In this document: positions 24,762 to 36,977 of the stretch, piece after piece
Layout of the letters: every line of letters begins with the position of its first letter
Numbering within the stretch: the first letter of the stretch is position 1
DNA from: Daucus carota subsp. sativus
Lineage: Eukaryota; Streptophyta; Magnoliopsida; Apiales; Apiaceae
Direction of reading: 5' to 3'
Assembly (NCBI RefSeq): GCF_001625215.2
Contig: NC_030385.2
Span: forward strand, 35,799,598-35,863,597
DNA: 64,000 bases
The notes under the pieces: generated by a model
The model's input: only the letters and a program-made list of their open reading frames with translations
Told to the model about the DNA's origin: nothing
Databases searched by the model: none
Position numbers and translations under genes: made by a program

Positions 24762-25892
24762 GAAGATTAGCGAAATGTTTTCGAAGATCAAAGATATTGT
24801 TCTTGTTTCATAAAATTATTTATATGTGCACTTTATCTCAAATCATTTTAAATGGGCTTCCCCGTTAAACTCTTATATTTGGGCTTATTGATATTTCATA
24901 TTCTATTCTCTAATATCAACTAGCCTAGAGTTTATAACAGAAATAGAAATATGTTCTATTTCTCGATATCAACTTAGTTTAGACTTTTATTATAATTAAT
25001 TGATTTTTTATTTTTAGTAAAAATATATTAAAATTAAACATAAAATAATAAAAAAAAGGAATACGTGACGGAATAATTATTATAGAGAATAATAAACTAG
25101 CGAGGGTCCTAATGTAATTTCACCGACCTGTATCAAGTAAAATCAGATTGCATTTATCACAGTTATAATAAATATGCTTGTACGCCTTCGTCTCTTTTTA
25201 GTTGCATTTGATTTTGTGCCGGTTAAATTGACTAAAGTTTGACTGAAAATTATTAATATTTATCAATTGATAAAATAAAAGAAAAGAAAAATATCATCGG
25301 AAATAACTTTTAATCTATTTTAAGATGTAATTTTCAGTTTTTCAAAATCGGTTTTACTAATGTATGTCCATAGACACATGCTAATCACGGAATTTTATAA
25401 ATTTGACTCATTTTTATTGGCTGTCATATGTTTATATTGATGGACCCGTGCAACCACCACACCGATAAAAACCTCCCAAACATACATACCGCACAAACCC
25501 TTTCAAAAATAATGAAAGAGTAAATTTTTTTTTCACATACACACTAGATAAACCCTTTCAAAAATAATAAAATAGTAATTTTTAATTAAAAATTAGTCAA
25601 TTTAATCAATAAAAATAAAAAATAAATGAACAAAAATTCTATATTACCCCAAGAAAGAAAACCCAAATTACCCAACATCAGCAGCATCGTGAGGTCTAGT
25701 TTAGCGTATACCGCCTCTGTATCCCGGGGATATAATCAGACGTCCATTAGAATTTCAGATCTTCTATTTCGTTTTTCTTATATCCGATCAATCCCCCAAA
25801 ACTCCTCGACCAGATTAATTTATCAAATTGAAGGCGGCCGCATCGAATTGATCTAATCCTCACGCTTTGCTGTTTCTAGGGTTTCGCGAACA
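24762..25892. other. spacer and probable SLU7 promoter/5' UTR
   Basis: 25170-25440 resembles the inner part of the Stowaway MITE in the MYB intron (GGTTAAATTGACTAAAGTTTGACTGA) but lacks good TIRs, so it is probably a decayed relative. The CT-rich stretch at about 25700-25890, just before the SLU7 ATG, is likely 5' UTR. Confidence 0.4.
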
Positions 25893-28800
25893 ATGGCTAC
25901 CGCATCAAGTATGTCTCTAATCTCATATATTATTCACTTATTTTCTTATTTATATCTCTAATTAGCTTTTCCAATTATATATTTATAGCGTTGTTGATAG
26001 TCAGGATTTGTAATTGGCGGAGTATTGTTTAATGGAATATAAAATTATCAGAGTCAAGTTTGTGAATTTTATCACTAGGAAGTTTAAATTTGTGAATTTG
26101 TTCGAGGTTTTTGATCGGGTCAGATGGATGATCAGGTTGTTGAACTTGTATGTAGTTGGATTTGTTCTTGTTGGGGTGAATACTGTGTCGAGTTTGTTTA
26201 TGTTTTTGATTGCTGTGTGTAATAGAATTGATGTGTTTTACACTATTTTTCTTGCAGTGGCGTTTAAGTCCAGAGAGGATCACAGGAAGCAGATGGAATT
26301 GGAAGAAGCACGTAAAGCTGGACTTGCTCCTGCCGAGGTGGACGAGGATGGCAAAGAAATTAATCCTCATATTCCTCAGTATATGTCCTCTGCCCCTTGG
26401 TATCTTAATGCTGAAAGACCGGTATGTTATCTGTCTCTTCATGTTCTGAGCTATATATTTTTTCTATTGAAGTGCAGAATACTTAATGTGTTTTTAAAAA
26501 AAATGTACTTCAGAGTTTGAAACATCAAAGGAAATGGAAGTCAGATCCGAATTATACAAAAGCTTGGTATGACAGAGGAGCAAAAATATTTCAGGCTGAA
26601 AAGTATAGGAAAGGTGCATGTGAGAAGTAAGTAAAAGCTCCTACTCTCTCTGATTTTGTTAGCATCCTTTGTTTCAAAATGTGGAGTAAGATTTGCAAGC
26701 TTCTCTCTCTCTGGTTTTGTTAGCATCCTGTCTTCTACCTGATGCCTCTATATTGATCTGATACCATCAAGAACCTAATATCTGACAGATTTGGCTTTCT
26801 TTACTGTCAATCTGTTCCATATATGTTTATAAAAAACATTTCTGTAGCAGGCTGTTTTAGGGTTGTTAAATGAAGCATACATGTTCTGTGTGTGCTGGTA
26901 AGTGTCGTAGTTCGTCGTTCTTGATATAATTTGGCTTCTTGAAACTGCCATGTCTGCTATTAGGTTATGGTTCACTTAATTGTCTGTATCAGGGTAAACT
27001 AGGGAGCACTTGTATTGTCATGGCTCGAGTAGTTATATGCTTGCCAGTACTCCCTCTGTCCCATTTAATTGTATACGTTTCTTTTTAACTGCTCGACACA
27101 CATTTCAATGCTCTTATAAAATATAGTTCCTAAACTTATTTTTGAGATTTTCTTTTTCTGAATAAAAATATAACATCCAAACTTTAATTCAGAAAACTTT
27201 AATTCAGAAAAAAAAAATCTCAAAAATAAATTACACAACTACACTTTACAGTAGCATTAAAGTTCGTGCCGTGTCCCCGTCCCCCAATGTATACAACTCA
27301 GGGGGACGGAGGGAGTAATATTTTTGTTAACTTTTTGACACGTCTTTTTAAATTTCTATTTTCTTGTTGCAGCTGTGGAGCAATGACACATAATGCAAAG
27401 GCATGCATGGATAGGCCTCGCAAATTAGGAGCAAAATGGACAAGCAAAAATATTGCCCCAGACGAGAAAATAGAGTCTTTTGAACTTGATTATGATGGGA
27501 AAAGGGATCGCTGGAACGGGTATGACGCAGCATCGTATGCCCATGTTATTGAACGATATGAAGCTCGGGATGAGGCTAGAAAGAAATATTTGAAGGATCA
27601 GCAGCTTAAAAAATTAGAGGAGAAAAATAATAACCAAGATGTTAGTGGCGGAGTCAGCGATGATGAAGAGAATGAAGATGATTTGAGGGTAGACGAAGCA
27701 AAGGTTGATGAAAGTAAGCAGATGGATTTTGCTAAGGTGGAGAAGCGTGTGCGTACCACTGGTGGTGGAAGCACTGGAACTGTCAGGTTTGTTTGCGCGT
27801 TCACTTTTCCATTTAAATTTTGCCTGGCAATCTAAAGCATGCACTGCATGCCCATATATTATTTCTTTGGTTATTATTATTATTATTATTATTATTTTGA
27901 TTCAAGATCTTACAATGAGTGTTATTATATTATAATAATAATAACAACAATTATTATTATTATTTTGACTCAAGATCTTACAATGAGTTTTTATTGTTTT
28001 CAGGAATCTCCGTATTCGAGAAGATACAGCTAAGTACCTTCTTAATCTGGATGTTAACTCTGCGCACTATGATCCCAAGACTCGATCCATGCGTGAGGAT
28101 CCTCTTCCAGATATGGATCCTAATGAGAAGTTTTATGCTGTGAGTATACTTGGACTTGACATATTAGTTTTATTACTTCCGTAGTTCAGTCCTTGTTACT
28201 TTATTACGGTGTATGTTACTTATAAGTTGCCTTTGCAATATAGGGTGATAATCAAAATAGAGTAAGTGGTCAAGCTTTGGAGTTCAAACAGCTCAATATC
28301 CATGCTTGGGAGGCTTTTGAGAAAGGAAATGATGTTCACATGCAAGCAGCTCCATCACAAGCCGAACTGTTGTATAAAAATTTTAAAGTAAACAAAGAAA
28401 AGCTGAAATCTGAAGTCAAGGATACCATTATGGAGAAGTATGGTAATGCAGCTACTGCAGATCCACTTCCAAAGGAGCTCTTACTAGGACAAAGTGAGAA
28501 AGAAGTCGAATATGATCGTGCTGGTAGGATTGTGAAAGGACAGGTTAGTTTTATGTTAATAGTTTAATCTGTAAATCACATTGCAAGATATATTTTTTTG
28601 TTTGTGTCTTATTTCTGAGACCTTTATAATGTATGCAGGAGATGGCCCTTCCAAAGAGCAAGTATGAAGAAGACGTTTACATCAACAACCATACCACTGT
28701 TTGGGGTTCCTGGTGGAATAATCACCAGTGGGGATATAAGTGCTGCAAACAGTCGATTCGAAACAGCTATTGTACAGGTGCAGCTGGAATTGAAGCTGCT

Positions 28801-30120
28801 GAAGCTGCAGCAGATCTCATGAAGGCCAATATTGCTCGTAAAGAGGCTACAGAAGGTCAGTATCTTGTACAAGCCTATATATCTCACGTATAAAGCCAGC
28901 TGTCCAAGTTTATATGCAGCTTGTAATTTTCTTTTGTAACAAAAAGTAAAAATTATAGCACTTCAGTTGGTGCATATATTATAGCACTTCGTGTTGGGAA
29001 ATGATAGGTACTAATATCCCTCCTTTCTAGGAAATAAACAAAGCGGTAGGCTTTATAATGTACGTAACTTCTCAGTTTACGAGCTCAATGTAAAGGTGAA
29101 GTCTTGTAAGTATAAATTTAGTTAACAATTAGTTGCCATCTGAATTTAACTCAGTTCATGAATGTCCCTGAATGGAGAGATTAAGAAGTCTTGTATAACT
29201 ATCTTCTAAGCAGTATCCATTTCAGTTGATTTAGTTCTAGCCTCTCAGCTACCTCAGTTATTCTCATGTGAGGGTTGCTTTTTGCTGTTCGTCATATCAG
29301 TTGGTTTATACAATGGTTTTTGTGAATAATTCTGAAGATTTCATTATTACTTTTAGGACGTTTTAGTATTGATCATTCTTTTTATTTCAGAGTATTTATC
29401 TGGTAATGCGTCAGTGTCTAAGCTGACTTGAATTTGTTATAGTTGCATTTTTCAACTGAAATTACTTTTACTTACAAATTGTTTTGTTCAACCAGAGGTA
29501 GATGTCCCAGCTGAGGAGAAGCGATTTGCCACTTGGGGAACTGATATACCAGATGATTTGGTCCTAGACCAAGCAAAATTATCAGAGTCTCTCAAAAAGG
29601 TATAATATGCTTACTTCTTTGTGACATGATAATTATCATACCCTTTGTATTGTCTATATAATTATAATTGCATATGTGTTACTCACATTCCTGAAGATGA
29701 ACCTGAACAATCGCAAATAATTTCCAACATTGTATATTTGTAAACCCTTATTGCAGAGACTTCATAACTAAACTTTTATGTCTTGTATGTAGTGGTCATA
29801 TGATTAGAATGATCTTACTGACAGTAATCTAATGAACTTTCTACAGGAGGATGCCAGGAGGCGAGAAGAAAAAGATGAAAGGAAGCGCAAGTACAATGTG
29901 AAGTGGAATGATGAAGTATGAATTCGTCACCCTCTTTTGTTTCTCGTGTCAAGTTGTATTTCTTCTATTTATGAAAAACGAGAACAATTCCCAATTGATT
30001 AATTTTATATTCTGTCATGATTCCTCACATATTTGCTATTTACAGGTTACTGAGGAGGATATGGAGGCCTACAGGATGAAGAAGATCCATTCTGATGATC
30101 CAATGAACAACTTTATGTGA
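25893..30120 (+). CDS. SLU7: pre-mRNA splicing factor SLU7
   Basis: Ten exons: 25893-25908, 26258-26421, 26514-26626, 27373-27786, 28004-28139, 28244-28543, 28639-28855, 29496-29599, 29847-29915 and 30046-30120, 1608 nt in total (535 aa). The protein begins [17 protein letters not shown]. It has a CCHC zinc knuckle (C96-x2-C99-x4-H104-x4-C109), an acidic stretch (about 205-225, [14 protein letters not shown]), the conserved YDPKTRSMR block and the conserved WGSWW block. Length and block order match plant SLU7. SLU7 acts in the nucleus at the second catalytic step of splicing and helps 3' splice-site choice. The first coding exon is only 16 nt. Intron 3 carries a Stowaway MITE and intron 4 an (ATT)n tract. 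No lesion is seen. Confidence 0.96.
27050..27315. mobile_element. Stowaway-type MITE in SLU7 intron 3
   Basis: The ends are CTCCCTCTGTCCCA at the left and GGGGACGGAGGGAG at the right, flanked by TA on both sides. It is about 266 bp. Its interior differs from the MYB-intron copy, so it belongs to another subfamily. Confidence 0.88.
27865..27966. repeat. (ATT)n/(ATA)n microsatellite with a local duplication in SLU7 intron 4
   Basis: Trinucleotide ATT runs surround two copies of a 20-bp stretch (TCAAGATCTTACAATGAGT), one near 27902 and one near 27970. Confidence 0.8.
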
Positions 30121-30985
30121 TTGCAGTGTGACAGTTTATGAAACTGGTGTTTATGATGTACTGAGAGGGAAAACAGAAATAAAAACCCATGTTATGAAAA
30201 CCACTCGCCTTCCAGATTTTATTTTGTGTTTAATTGTTAAGCAACTATATACAGTGCAGCTACTTTGTACATCTAATCTTTCTAGAATTTCTCTCAACCG
30301 CATGCATCTCTATATTTCTTTTGGTTTTTTTTCCATATATATGTATATAATCTTTTTTTTTTTTTTTTCATTTCCTCGCCTGCTAAAAAGTTTGTTTTGC
30401 ACAATCTCGGGTTTGGCTTCTTTAAATGAGTTCGGTTCTGTTTGTTTGCTTAATATTTGCTAAACAAATACGATCTTGAACTTGAAGATTAGTTTGGTTA
30501 CTAATTGATTCTGAGTCTTGCTGTTTTTATTTGTTTGGTTCAGTCTTAACTAGACATGGCTTAGATGAATTTGAGTATATTTTGAATTCTAAATTATATG
30601 AATAAATAAGAATTAAATTTGAATTATTATCTGATAGAAAATAAACCCAACCACTTGTTATCCAGTTGCACTGAGTATGAGTATCAGATTTAATTTGTAA
30701 TTACTTGTAAGATTATATATTTAATGAATTATGATTGGTTGAATAAACGATATTTATAGATTATTAACGAAAAAATTGAGTATATTAAACTTGACTAAGT
30801 TCATCTAATTTCGAATTATTTAGAAATAAATTCATGTCCGACTCCGTTTATTATCGAGTTACATTGCCTTCCATAGTTGGAAACCAAGGACCAATTTGAT
30901 TTATTTAAGAAAAATGTTAAATTCTGCTCGAGTCGAAAAATTATGACTCCGTTCGGGAAAGACCAGACCCGGCTCTGGTTCGTTT
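30121..30985. other. SLU7 3' flank and spacer
   Basis: Contains the likely SLU7 3' UTR (a long T tract near 30350-30370) and AT-rich DNA. No further gene is seen. Confidence 0.4.
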
Positions 30986-30993
30986 GCTGCGGC

Positions 30994-31110
30994 TAGGGGT
31001 GAAAAAAAACCTATTAACCTGTCAAATTGACCCAACCCGCCCCTTATTTCGACCGAACAAACCGAACCATTCAAACCCAATCCGGCCAACCCAATCCGTG
31101 TTCACCCCTC
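30994..31110. mobile_element. 117-bp hAT MITE with exact 8-bp target duplication
   Basis: Terminal repeats TAGGGGTGAA and TTCACCCCTC are bracketed by identical GCTGCGGC octamers at 30986-30993 and 31111-31118. The interior is rich in CCAACCC/AACCGAACC motifs. It is very short and non-coding. Exact TSD and TIR make the boundaries firm. Confidence 0.88.
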
Positions 31111-31346
31111 GCTGCGGCCGTAGCATGAATGCTCGATCATGCAAGTTTGTTGAAAGTTCATTTTTGATCCTAGCTTAAATCGTAGTATTTTTTTCGTTTC
31201 AAGTTGTTCATATTAGAACATCAAATTAACGTTCGAGGATAAAAATATAACTCCCTTATCTGTATTAACCTCGGATACATCATAAGCACAACCATGCTTA
31301 TGTCTTTATTCAAAACAAAACACAAAACAACTCTTCAAGACTTCTC

Positions 31347-32962
31347 TCAAGCGCTAGTGAATCTTTCTCCCTGAGAACGTTGTTGCGGGGGGACGAACAG
31401 AATAGTCTCAGCGTTGCTATACTTGAGCTTTGATGCTTGCTCTTCTGAAATTTGCAGAATATTGGCCAAGATACTCACCGGTAACCCCCTGAACACTGAA
31501 TTCCTGCCTGCAATTGGAGTGATCATGGCATTGTCATTTGTCTTGAATGAAATCCATCGGAATCCCTGGTTTCCTGCTTGGATCATCACCGCGAAATTCT
31601 GTGGCACCAGCACTAGCTGTCCTTGCTGCACCCGGTCATCAAACACCTGTTTCCCTTGGTTGTTTGCAATCTGGATTCTTGCCTCTCCATCCGTCGAGTA
31701 GATGATGGTGTGGGCGTTTAAGACCCAGTGGGGTGCCATCATAGCATTCTGCTCATTATGAATTCACAAATGATCAGTGTACTAATTTTAAAATTTATAT
31801 TATTAGGAGTTGAGATGAATTAGTAATTACCTTTCTGAGAAGGCCTCTTTCGGCGCTGAGTTTGACTTGGCTTAGGATGGGGAGATGGTGGCTGTTGAGA
31901 GAGGTTATTTGTCCAGCTTGTGGGTTGAAGATATCAGCTATGTCCATCTTGTCAATGTTGATTCTGAGGTTTTCAGAGCAGCTGGTTTCTTCGATGCCGT
32001 TGTCTTGCCTATCTTCTGGTTGGCTTTGTTTTTGGGGTCTTTCTACTTGAAGCTCCTTCTGGACTGTGATGATGTGGCCTTGTTTGACATTCTCTCCGCG
32101 AACCCTCCTTCCCATCTCTTGGTTCACCTTGAATGCCGCTGACAAAGACTCTGCATCGAAGCCTTTGAGAATACTGTCCCCATGGAATTGCTGCATCAAG
32201 GGTTGTTGTTGCTGCTGTCCCTGCATTTGTCCTTGTGGATTTCCTAGTACATAAAATCTCTGTGACCGTAGATGTGATCAATTAGTATATATGGCCGTTT
32301 AGTTATAAGTCCATGAATATGAAGTATAAATTTTACACAAATACGCGTACTTGGGGAATACTGTCAAGCTGATTCGCTCTGTTGGTGGTGTCAAACATGA
32401 CCACAAGTTTGATGTCTTGATCACCGTTGTTGTACATCCAGTGTGTGATTCCAGCTTTGAAAATAAGCACATCGCCCTTCTTGAAGTTTTCGATCTTTTG
32501 ATGCCTGTCTCTCATTCTCTCGCCCTTTTGGTCCTGAGGTGATTGGAAAGTCTCAGGACAACCGGGAAGCACAACTCCGTAAAATCCCCTGCCTGGCAAA
32601 GTACATAAAATTTAATCATCTGATCCATATGATTTATCAAAAAATTGACACACATACAAAAGAATTTCTATTACAGTACCTTCTTCGACAAAGACCATGA
32701 GCACAGAGTTAACATAAGAAGGCACAAGGAGGCCTTGACGTCGAATAGTGTGTTTGAGGAAAGCCACACCAGCACACCTAAACGGCTTAGTATCCGGGCT
32801 CCAGAACTCGGTCTTACCCCCCTCTGCTTCAATACTGGTGGCAGGTTGCATAGCGGTCAGACGGTCAAAATTGCATTCTTGTTGGTCCTGCAACCTGGTG
32901 GCAATGCATCCATGAAGAAAGATAAGAGAAATTAAGGATATCAGACACAACTTAAAACCCAT
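31347..32962 (-). CDS. 11S globulin (legumin) seed-storage protein, copy 1
   Basis: Four exons on the minus strand: 32680-32962, 32351-32592, 31831-32259 and 31347-31748, 1356 nt in total (451 aa). A signal peptide (MGFKLCLISLISLIFLHGC) leads into two cupin domains. The conserved cysteines are present (ECNF/RCAGV for the within-chain bond, PGCPETF/ETSC for the between-chain bond). The Asn-Gly cleavage site between acidic and basic chains is at QDNGIEETSC. The variable region is Gln-rich. The protein is made in developing seed, forms trimers in the ER and is cleaved to hexamers in protein storage vacuoles. Intron positions and phases match copies 2 and 3. The C-terminus (ERFTSA) differs from the VRMLI/VRMLV ends of its paralogues. 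No lesion seen. Confidence 0.94.
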
Positions 32963-33033
32963 GGTTAGTACTAAGAAGCCAACACTAATTGTTACTTCTG
33001 TGTTGAGGTGGAGTTCCCAGAGGAAAATGTCTT

Positions 33034-33107
33034 TATTTATAGCACAAAATAGTGCTTGTGGCTTGACACATCAGAGGTTGCATGTATGCCAGGTTGCACT
33101 CTGCATG
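33034..33107 (-). promoter_or_regulatory. TATA box and RY (seed) elements of 11S globulin copy 1
   Basis: On the minus strand TATAAATA is at 33034-33041, about 70 bp upstream of the start codon. RY-type TGCATG/CATGCA motifs follow at 33079-33084 and 33102-33107. RY elements are bound by B3 factors of the ABI3/FUS3/LEC2 class in seed-storage promoters. Confidence 0.7.
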
Positions 33108-33442
33108 CGAATGAAGCACAATTTCTTTACACATGGTCTCCGATGACATGAGCATCATCCCTCCATGCTTATCTTTCTCCATTTTCCATTTTTTGTATCA
33201 GAAATTCGAAGACTTATCTTCCTGTTTTTCGCATTTTATTTAAAAGAAATTTTAGGCCTTATCCTCTGCGCCCAAGGTATACAAAACTGCATGCAACTTT
33301 TAATTAAAGCCGCTTGCATCAGTGTGAAACGTGGCCTTGCATAGAGGAATAGGTACAAAATTGGAAGAAGCAAAGAAGAAAACGATTTGCATGAGGGGAG
33401 TTTCTTGATATGGGTTCATATTGCATTTGAGTTTCCATACTC

Positions 33443-33917
33443 ATGACATTTGTAGCAATATCACCGCCTTTCTTTCCAACACTCGATATGGATTTCACCG
33501 ATTTTAATCAAGAACTTGCCTTAGTAGCTTATAGAGGCTTCCACGAGAATTTCATCTCGGGGATGATGGATCTTCAGCTTATGATGGAGAGCTTTTCAAG
33601 CTCTATCAACAATGTCAACATCCAGTTAATGGAAGAAGACTTGATCTCAACAGAAAATCAGGTGAGGTTTTGAAGGTATATTTAATAAGGATATTCTTGT
33701 TAAGGAAAGACCTGAATCTGTTTTTGCATGTGTACAGGAATTTGAAGGAAAGTCAAGTGCTTTGAGAATGGTGGAGCCATGTTACATGAGGGTGTCTGAG
33801 CCATGCAGAGTTGCTGATGAACACATGGAATTGATGGACGTTGAAGAAGTGCTTATGGAATGGGCCATGTATGAGAAACTGCAATGGAACAGTGCTGGAG
33901 TCGATCAGGAGGCCTAG
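33443..33917 (+). CDS. small two-exon gene of unknown function
   Basis: The model has exon 1 at 33443-33661 and exon 2 at 33738-33917, joined by a GT-AG intron of 76 bp that keeps the frame, and gives 132 aa. A second possible start is the MDFTDF methionine at 33488. The protein is acidic and methionine-rich with no signal peptide or membrane segment, and ends WAMYEKLQWNSAGVDQEA. I do not recognise the family. Support comes from in-frame splice sites, a codon-like pattern continuing across the intron, and an isolated position between two globulin genes. It could be a small lineage-specific protein, a fragment of a larger gene, or spurious. Confidence 0.5.
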
Positions 33918-35197
33918 TTGAAGCACAAAGTTGGGATTTTCTATTTTATTTTGTTTGTTTGTGTCAATTCGGGTTTAACTGACATGTTTAGTCCGGGCCA
34001 GTTATGTTTTCTAGTTACCAGTCTCAAATGGACTGTTCGGTAATAATAATAATCTGGCTGAAGTAAAAGTTTTTAGTCCCAGTATTATTACTTTAGTGAA
34101 GCGTTAGATCTAAAATTTCGTTATCTAAAATATTCATACACTCTACAAGAGACGAAGAGACTGATTGCGTTTCTATTCACGGGAAAAAATCATACAAATT
34201 TAATCCACCCAGATTCAGTAGAGTTTCACCGAGACCCATCTTGATTCTACTAACCTCGATTCTACCAACTCCATCTCTATCCTACTAAATCTCACTTAAA
34301 CATTATTTATGTTATCTCGAGGTCCATGCTGATCCCACAACCGGTATTTGTATTCGAGTGTATATACAGAAAAGCTAATGATCACATACGAATCTTAAAT
34401 ACAAACCACGAAAAACTAGGATTATATGTTATGGGCGGCAATATCAGACACGACCTGAACCCCCAACCCGATTTATTGAGACAAAACCCGAAATTAACCC
34501 GAAAATCACCCGATTGATCCGAAATAGACCCGAAATGACCCGGAATTAGAATTTCATTTCTAAAAACTTCAATTTTCAGTTTTATTCAATTTTAAGTGAT
34601 TTTAGCTTGATCTGAAATCGATCCGATTGCTGACACGAACACGACTTGTTACCCGAAATTCCAACCCCTAGTTATCACCCATCCCTAGGTGTCATCACGG
34701 ATCCACTTTCGATCTCACTCAATCCACCTCGGACTCACTAAAACCTCAATAAGACTACGAACAGGACCCAGAGTGGCTCTAAACAAGCTCCGATACTTTA
34801 CTCCACCCCTTTCTCATTAAGGCCTACCCCGGTCCATCAGGCTCCACCTAGACGTTGTCAAGGCTCACATCGGGATCCATTCTCGAGACTCACAAACCTC
34901 CCAATATTTTTAAATGTATTGGTTGGGGTTTAAATTTATGTTTAGTAGTTTGAAAGAGAGTTTATAGCCTAAAAGGCAATTAAGTGCCATTTTATTGTCT
35001 TTCTTATTCTAGGCATATATAGCAGAGCCAACAAAAATAACTGTGTTGCAACACTTTAAATTAAACAACAAACATTGACAACTTCTGAAAAACTGAACAC
35101 TCTCATCAATTTTTCATTAGTAGTTTTATTCAAAACTAAAAAGTATTATGTCTTGCATGATGTTACATTTAAGGATCCGAATCCGAATTTTCTAGCA
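33918..35197. other. spacer with a possible decayed hAT MITE
   Basis: Between about 34430 and 34671 the ends TATGGGCGGCAAT and CCAACCCCTAG, with internal ACCCGAAA motifs, resemble the hAT-like MITE at 14179, but no target duplication is convincing. 34680-34900 is GC-richer (GGATCCACTTTCGATCTCAC and similar) and unexplained. Confidence 0.35.
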
Positions 35198-36824
35198 TTA
35201 TATGAGCATTCTAACTAAGTCTTCAACCCGAGATTGTTGTTGTGGAGCGAACAGAATAGTCTCAGCATTGCTGTATTTCAGATTCGATGCTTGCTCCTCT
35301 GAGATTTGGAGAATATTGGCCAACACACTCACTGGTAGTCCCCTGAACACTGAGCCCCTCCCTGCAATAGGAGTCATCATGGCATTGTCATTGGTCTTGA
35401 ACGACACCCATCGGAATCCCTGACTTCCTGCTTGGATCATCACCGCGAAATTCTGTGGCACCAGCACCATCTGTCCTTTCTTTAGGCGCCCGTCAAACAC
35501 CTGTTTGCCTTGGTTGTTTACAATCTGGATTCTTGCTTCTCCATCCGTCGGGTAGATGATGGTGTGGGCATTCAAGACCCAATGGGGTGCCACCATAGCA
35601 TTCTGATCAAAATTGTAAACTCAGTAGTTAGTAGCGTATGTGAGTTCAGCTATCAAAGAAATAAAAAACAGGAGTTATGAAATCACCTTGCGGAGAAAAC
35701 CTCTTTCAGCACTAAGTCTAACGTCCCCGAGGATGGGGAGATGGTGGCTGTTGAGGGAGATGAGGTGTCCGGCTTGTGGATTGAAGAAATCTGCTCGCTC
35801 AATTTTATCAAGGTTTTCCCTGATTCTCATCGAGCAGGTGGTTTCTTCCAAGCCGTTGCCTTGCCCTCTCCCTTGTTGGCTTTGTTCTTCTTGTTGTTCC
35901 TTTTGGGGTATTATGACTTCAAGCTCCTTGTCGACTATAATAATGTGACCTTGTTTGATCTTCTGGCCCTTAAGCTTACTTGCCACTTCTTGGTTCACCC
36001 TAAATGCATCCGCCAAAGTCCTCACATCAAAGCCTTTTAGGACACTGTCCCCTTGGAATTGTTGGATGAGTGGTTGTTCTTGCTGTCCTTGTTCTTGCTG
36101 TCCTTGTGAATTTCCTAATATAAAAAATCTCTGTAACAGGGCAAACATTAATCAGTAATAAGTCAGTAGTTGAATTGATATGTTGAAGTCTTGTTCTTGA
36201 TTTAACCTGGGGAATGTTGTCAAGCTGATTTGCACGGTTGGTGGTGTCAAACATAACAACAGCCTGGATTTCCTGATCACCATTGTTGTAAATCCAGTGT
36301 GAAACTCCAGCTGGGATGATGAGTAAATCGCCTTTCTTGAATCTTTGTACCCTCATGTGCAAATCACCATCATCAGGTAACTGGAAAGTCTCGGAGCAAC
36401 CGGGCAGCAGAAGTCCAAGAATTCCCTTGCCTGCAGCAGCAGATACAAATTATTAATCTAGTACTTAGTACAATTTATCAAAAATTATAGGAACATGTAC
36501 ACATGCATCAATGTATGAGTATATAACAAGACTACCTTGTTCAACAAAGACCATGAGTACAGAATTTGCGTAAGAGGGCACAAAGAGGCCTTTTTGTCGG
36601 ATGGTGTGTTTGAGAAACGCCACACCAGCGCACCTGAACTGCTTTTGATCAGGGTTAAAGAACTCGGTCCTGCCGCCTTCTGACTCAATACTGGAGGTAG
36701 GTTCTAGAGCATTCAGGCGTTCAAAGTTGCAGTCTTGTTGGTCCTGCAAGTCATTTCTCCAAGCAATGCAGCTATGGAGAAGCAGAAGAGAAGTAAAGAT
36801 AATCAAAGACAACTTAGGAGCCAT
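35198..36824 (-). CDS. 11S globulin (legumin) seed-storage protein, copy 2
   Basis: Four exons on the minus strand: 36536-36824, 36207-36430, 35687-36130 and 35198-35602, 1362 nt in total (453 aa). It has a signal peptide (MAPKLSLIIFTSLLLLHSC), two cupin domains, the four conserved cysteines and an Asn-Gly processing site (QGNGLEETTC). The C-terminus ends VRMLI, a hydrophobic tail like those used for vacuolar sorting in this family. Exon 2 is 224 nt against 242 nt in the other two copies. The loss is in frame and replaces the charged DRHQR-type segment with QLPDDGDLHMRVQRFKK. Exon 2 also begins KGILGLLLPGC instead of RGFYG. The frame is intact, so the gene is probably functional but structurally divergent. 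Confidence 0.94.
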
Positions 36825-36903
36825 GGCTAATAGAAGAAGCTAGCTAGCTAACTCTATTTGTTAGTGTTGTTTTGAGGTGAAGTGGAGAAGAGAAGGCGTT
36901 TGG

Positions 36904-36977
36904 TATTTATAGGACCAAAGGGGTGCATGGACATGACAGATCATAGGCTGCATGCTGGACAGGTTGCATTCTGCATG
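36904..36977 (-). promoter_or_regulatory. TATA box and RY elements of 11S globulin copy 2
   Basis: TATAAATA (minus strand) is at 36904-36911. TGCATG/CATGCA motifs are at 36924-36929, 36949-36954 and 36972-36977. The whole block is closely similar to the promoter of copy 3. Confidence 0.72.

Noticed and set aside
26029-26442. Minus-strand ORF over the first SLU7 intron and exon 2
   Set aside because: It is antisense to a well-supported exon and shows no domain.
26014-26520. 168-codon plus ORF as an independent gene
   Set aside because: It is intron 1 read-through joined to SLU7 exon 2; the spliced model matches the family better.
34430-34671. Second ACCCGAAA-rich hAT MITE
   Set aside because: The ends are similar to other hAT-like MITEs but no target duplication is convincing, so it is only mentioned under the spacer entry.
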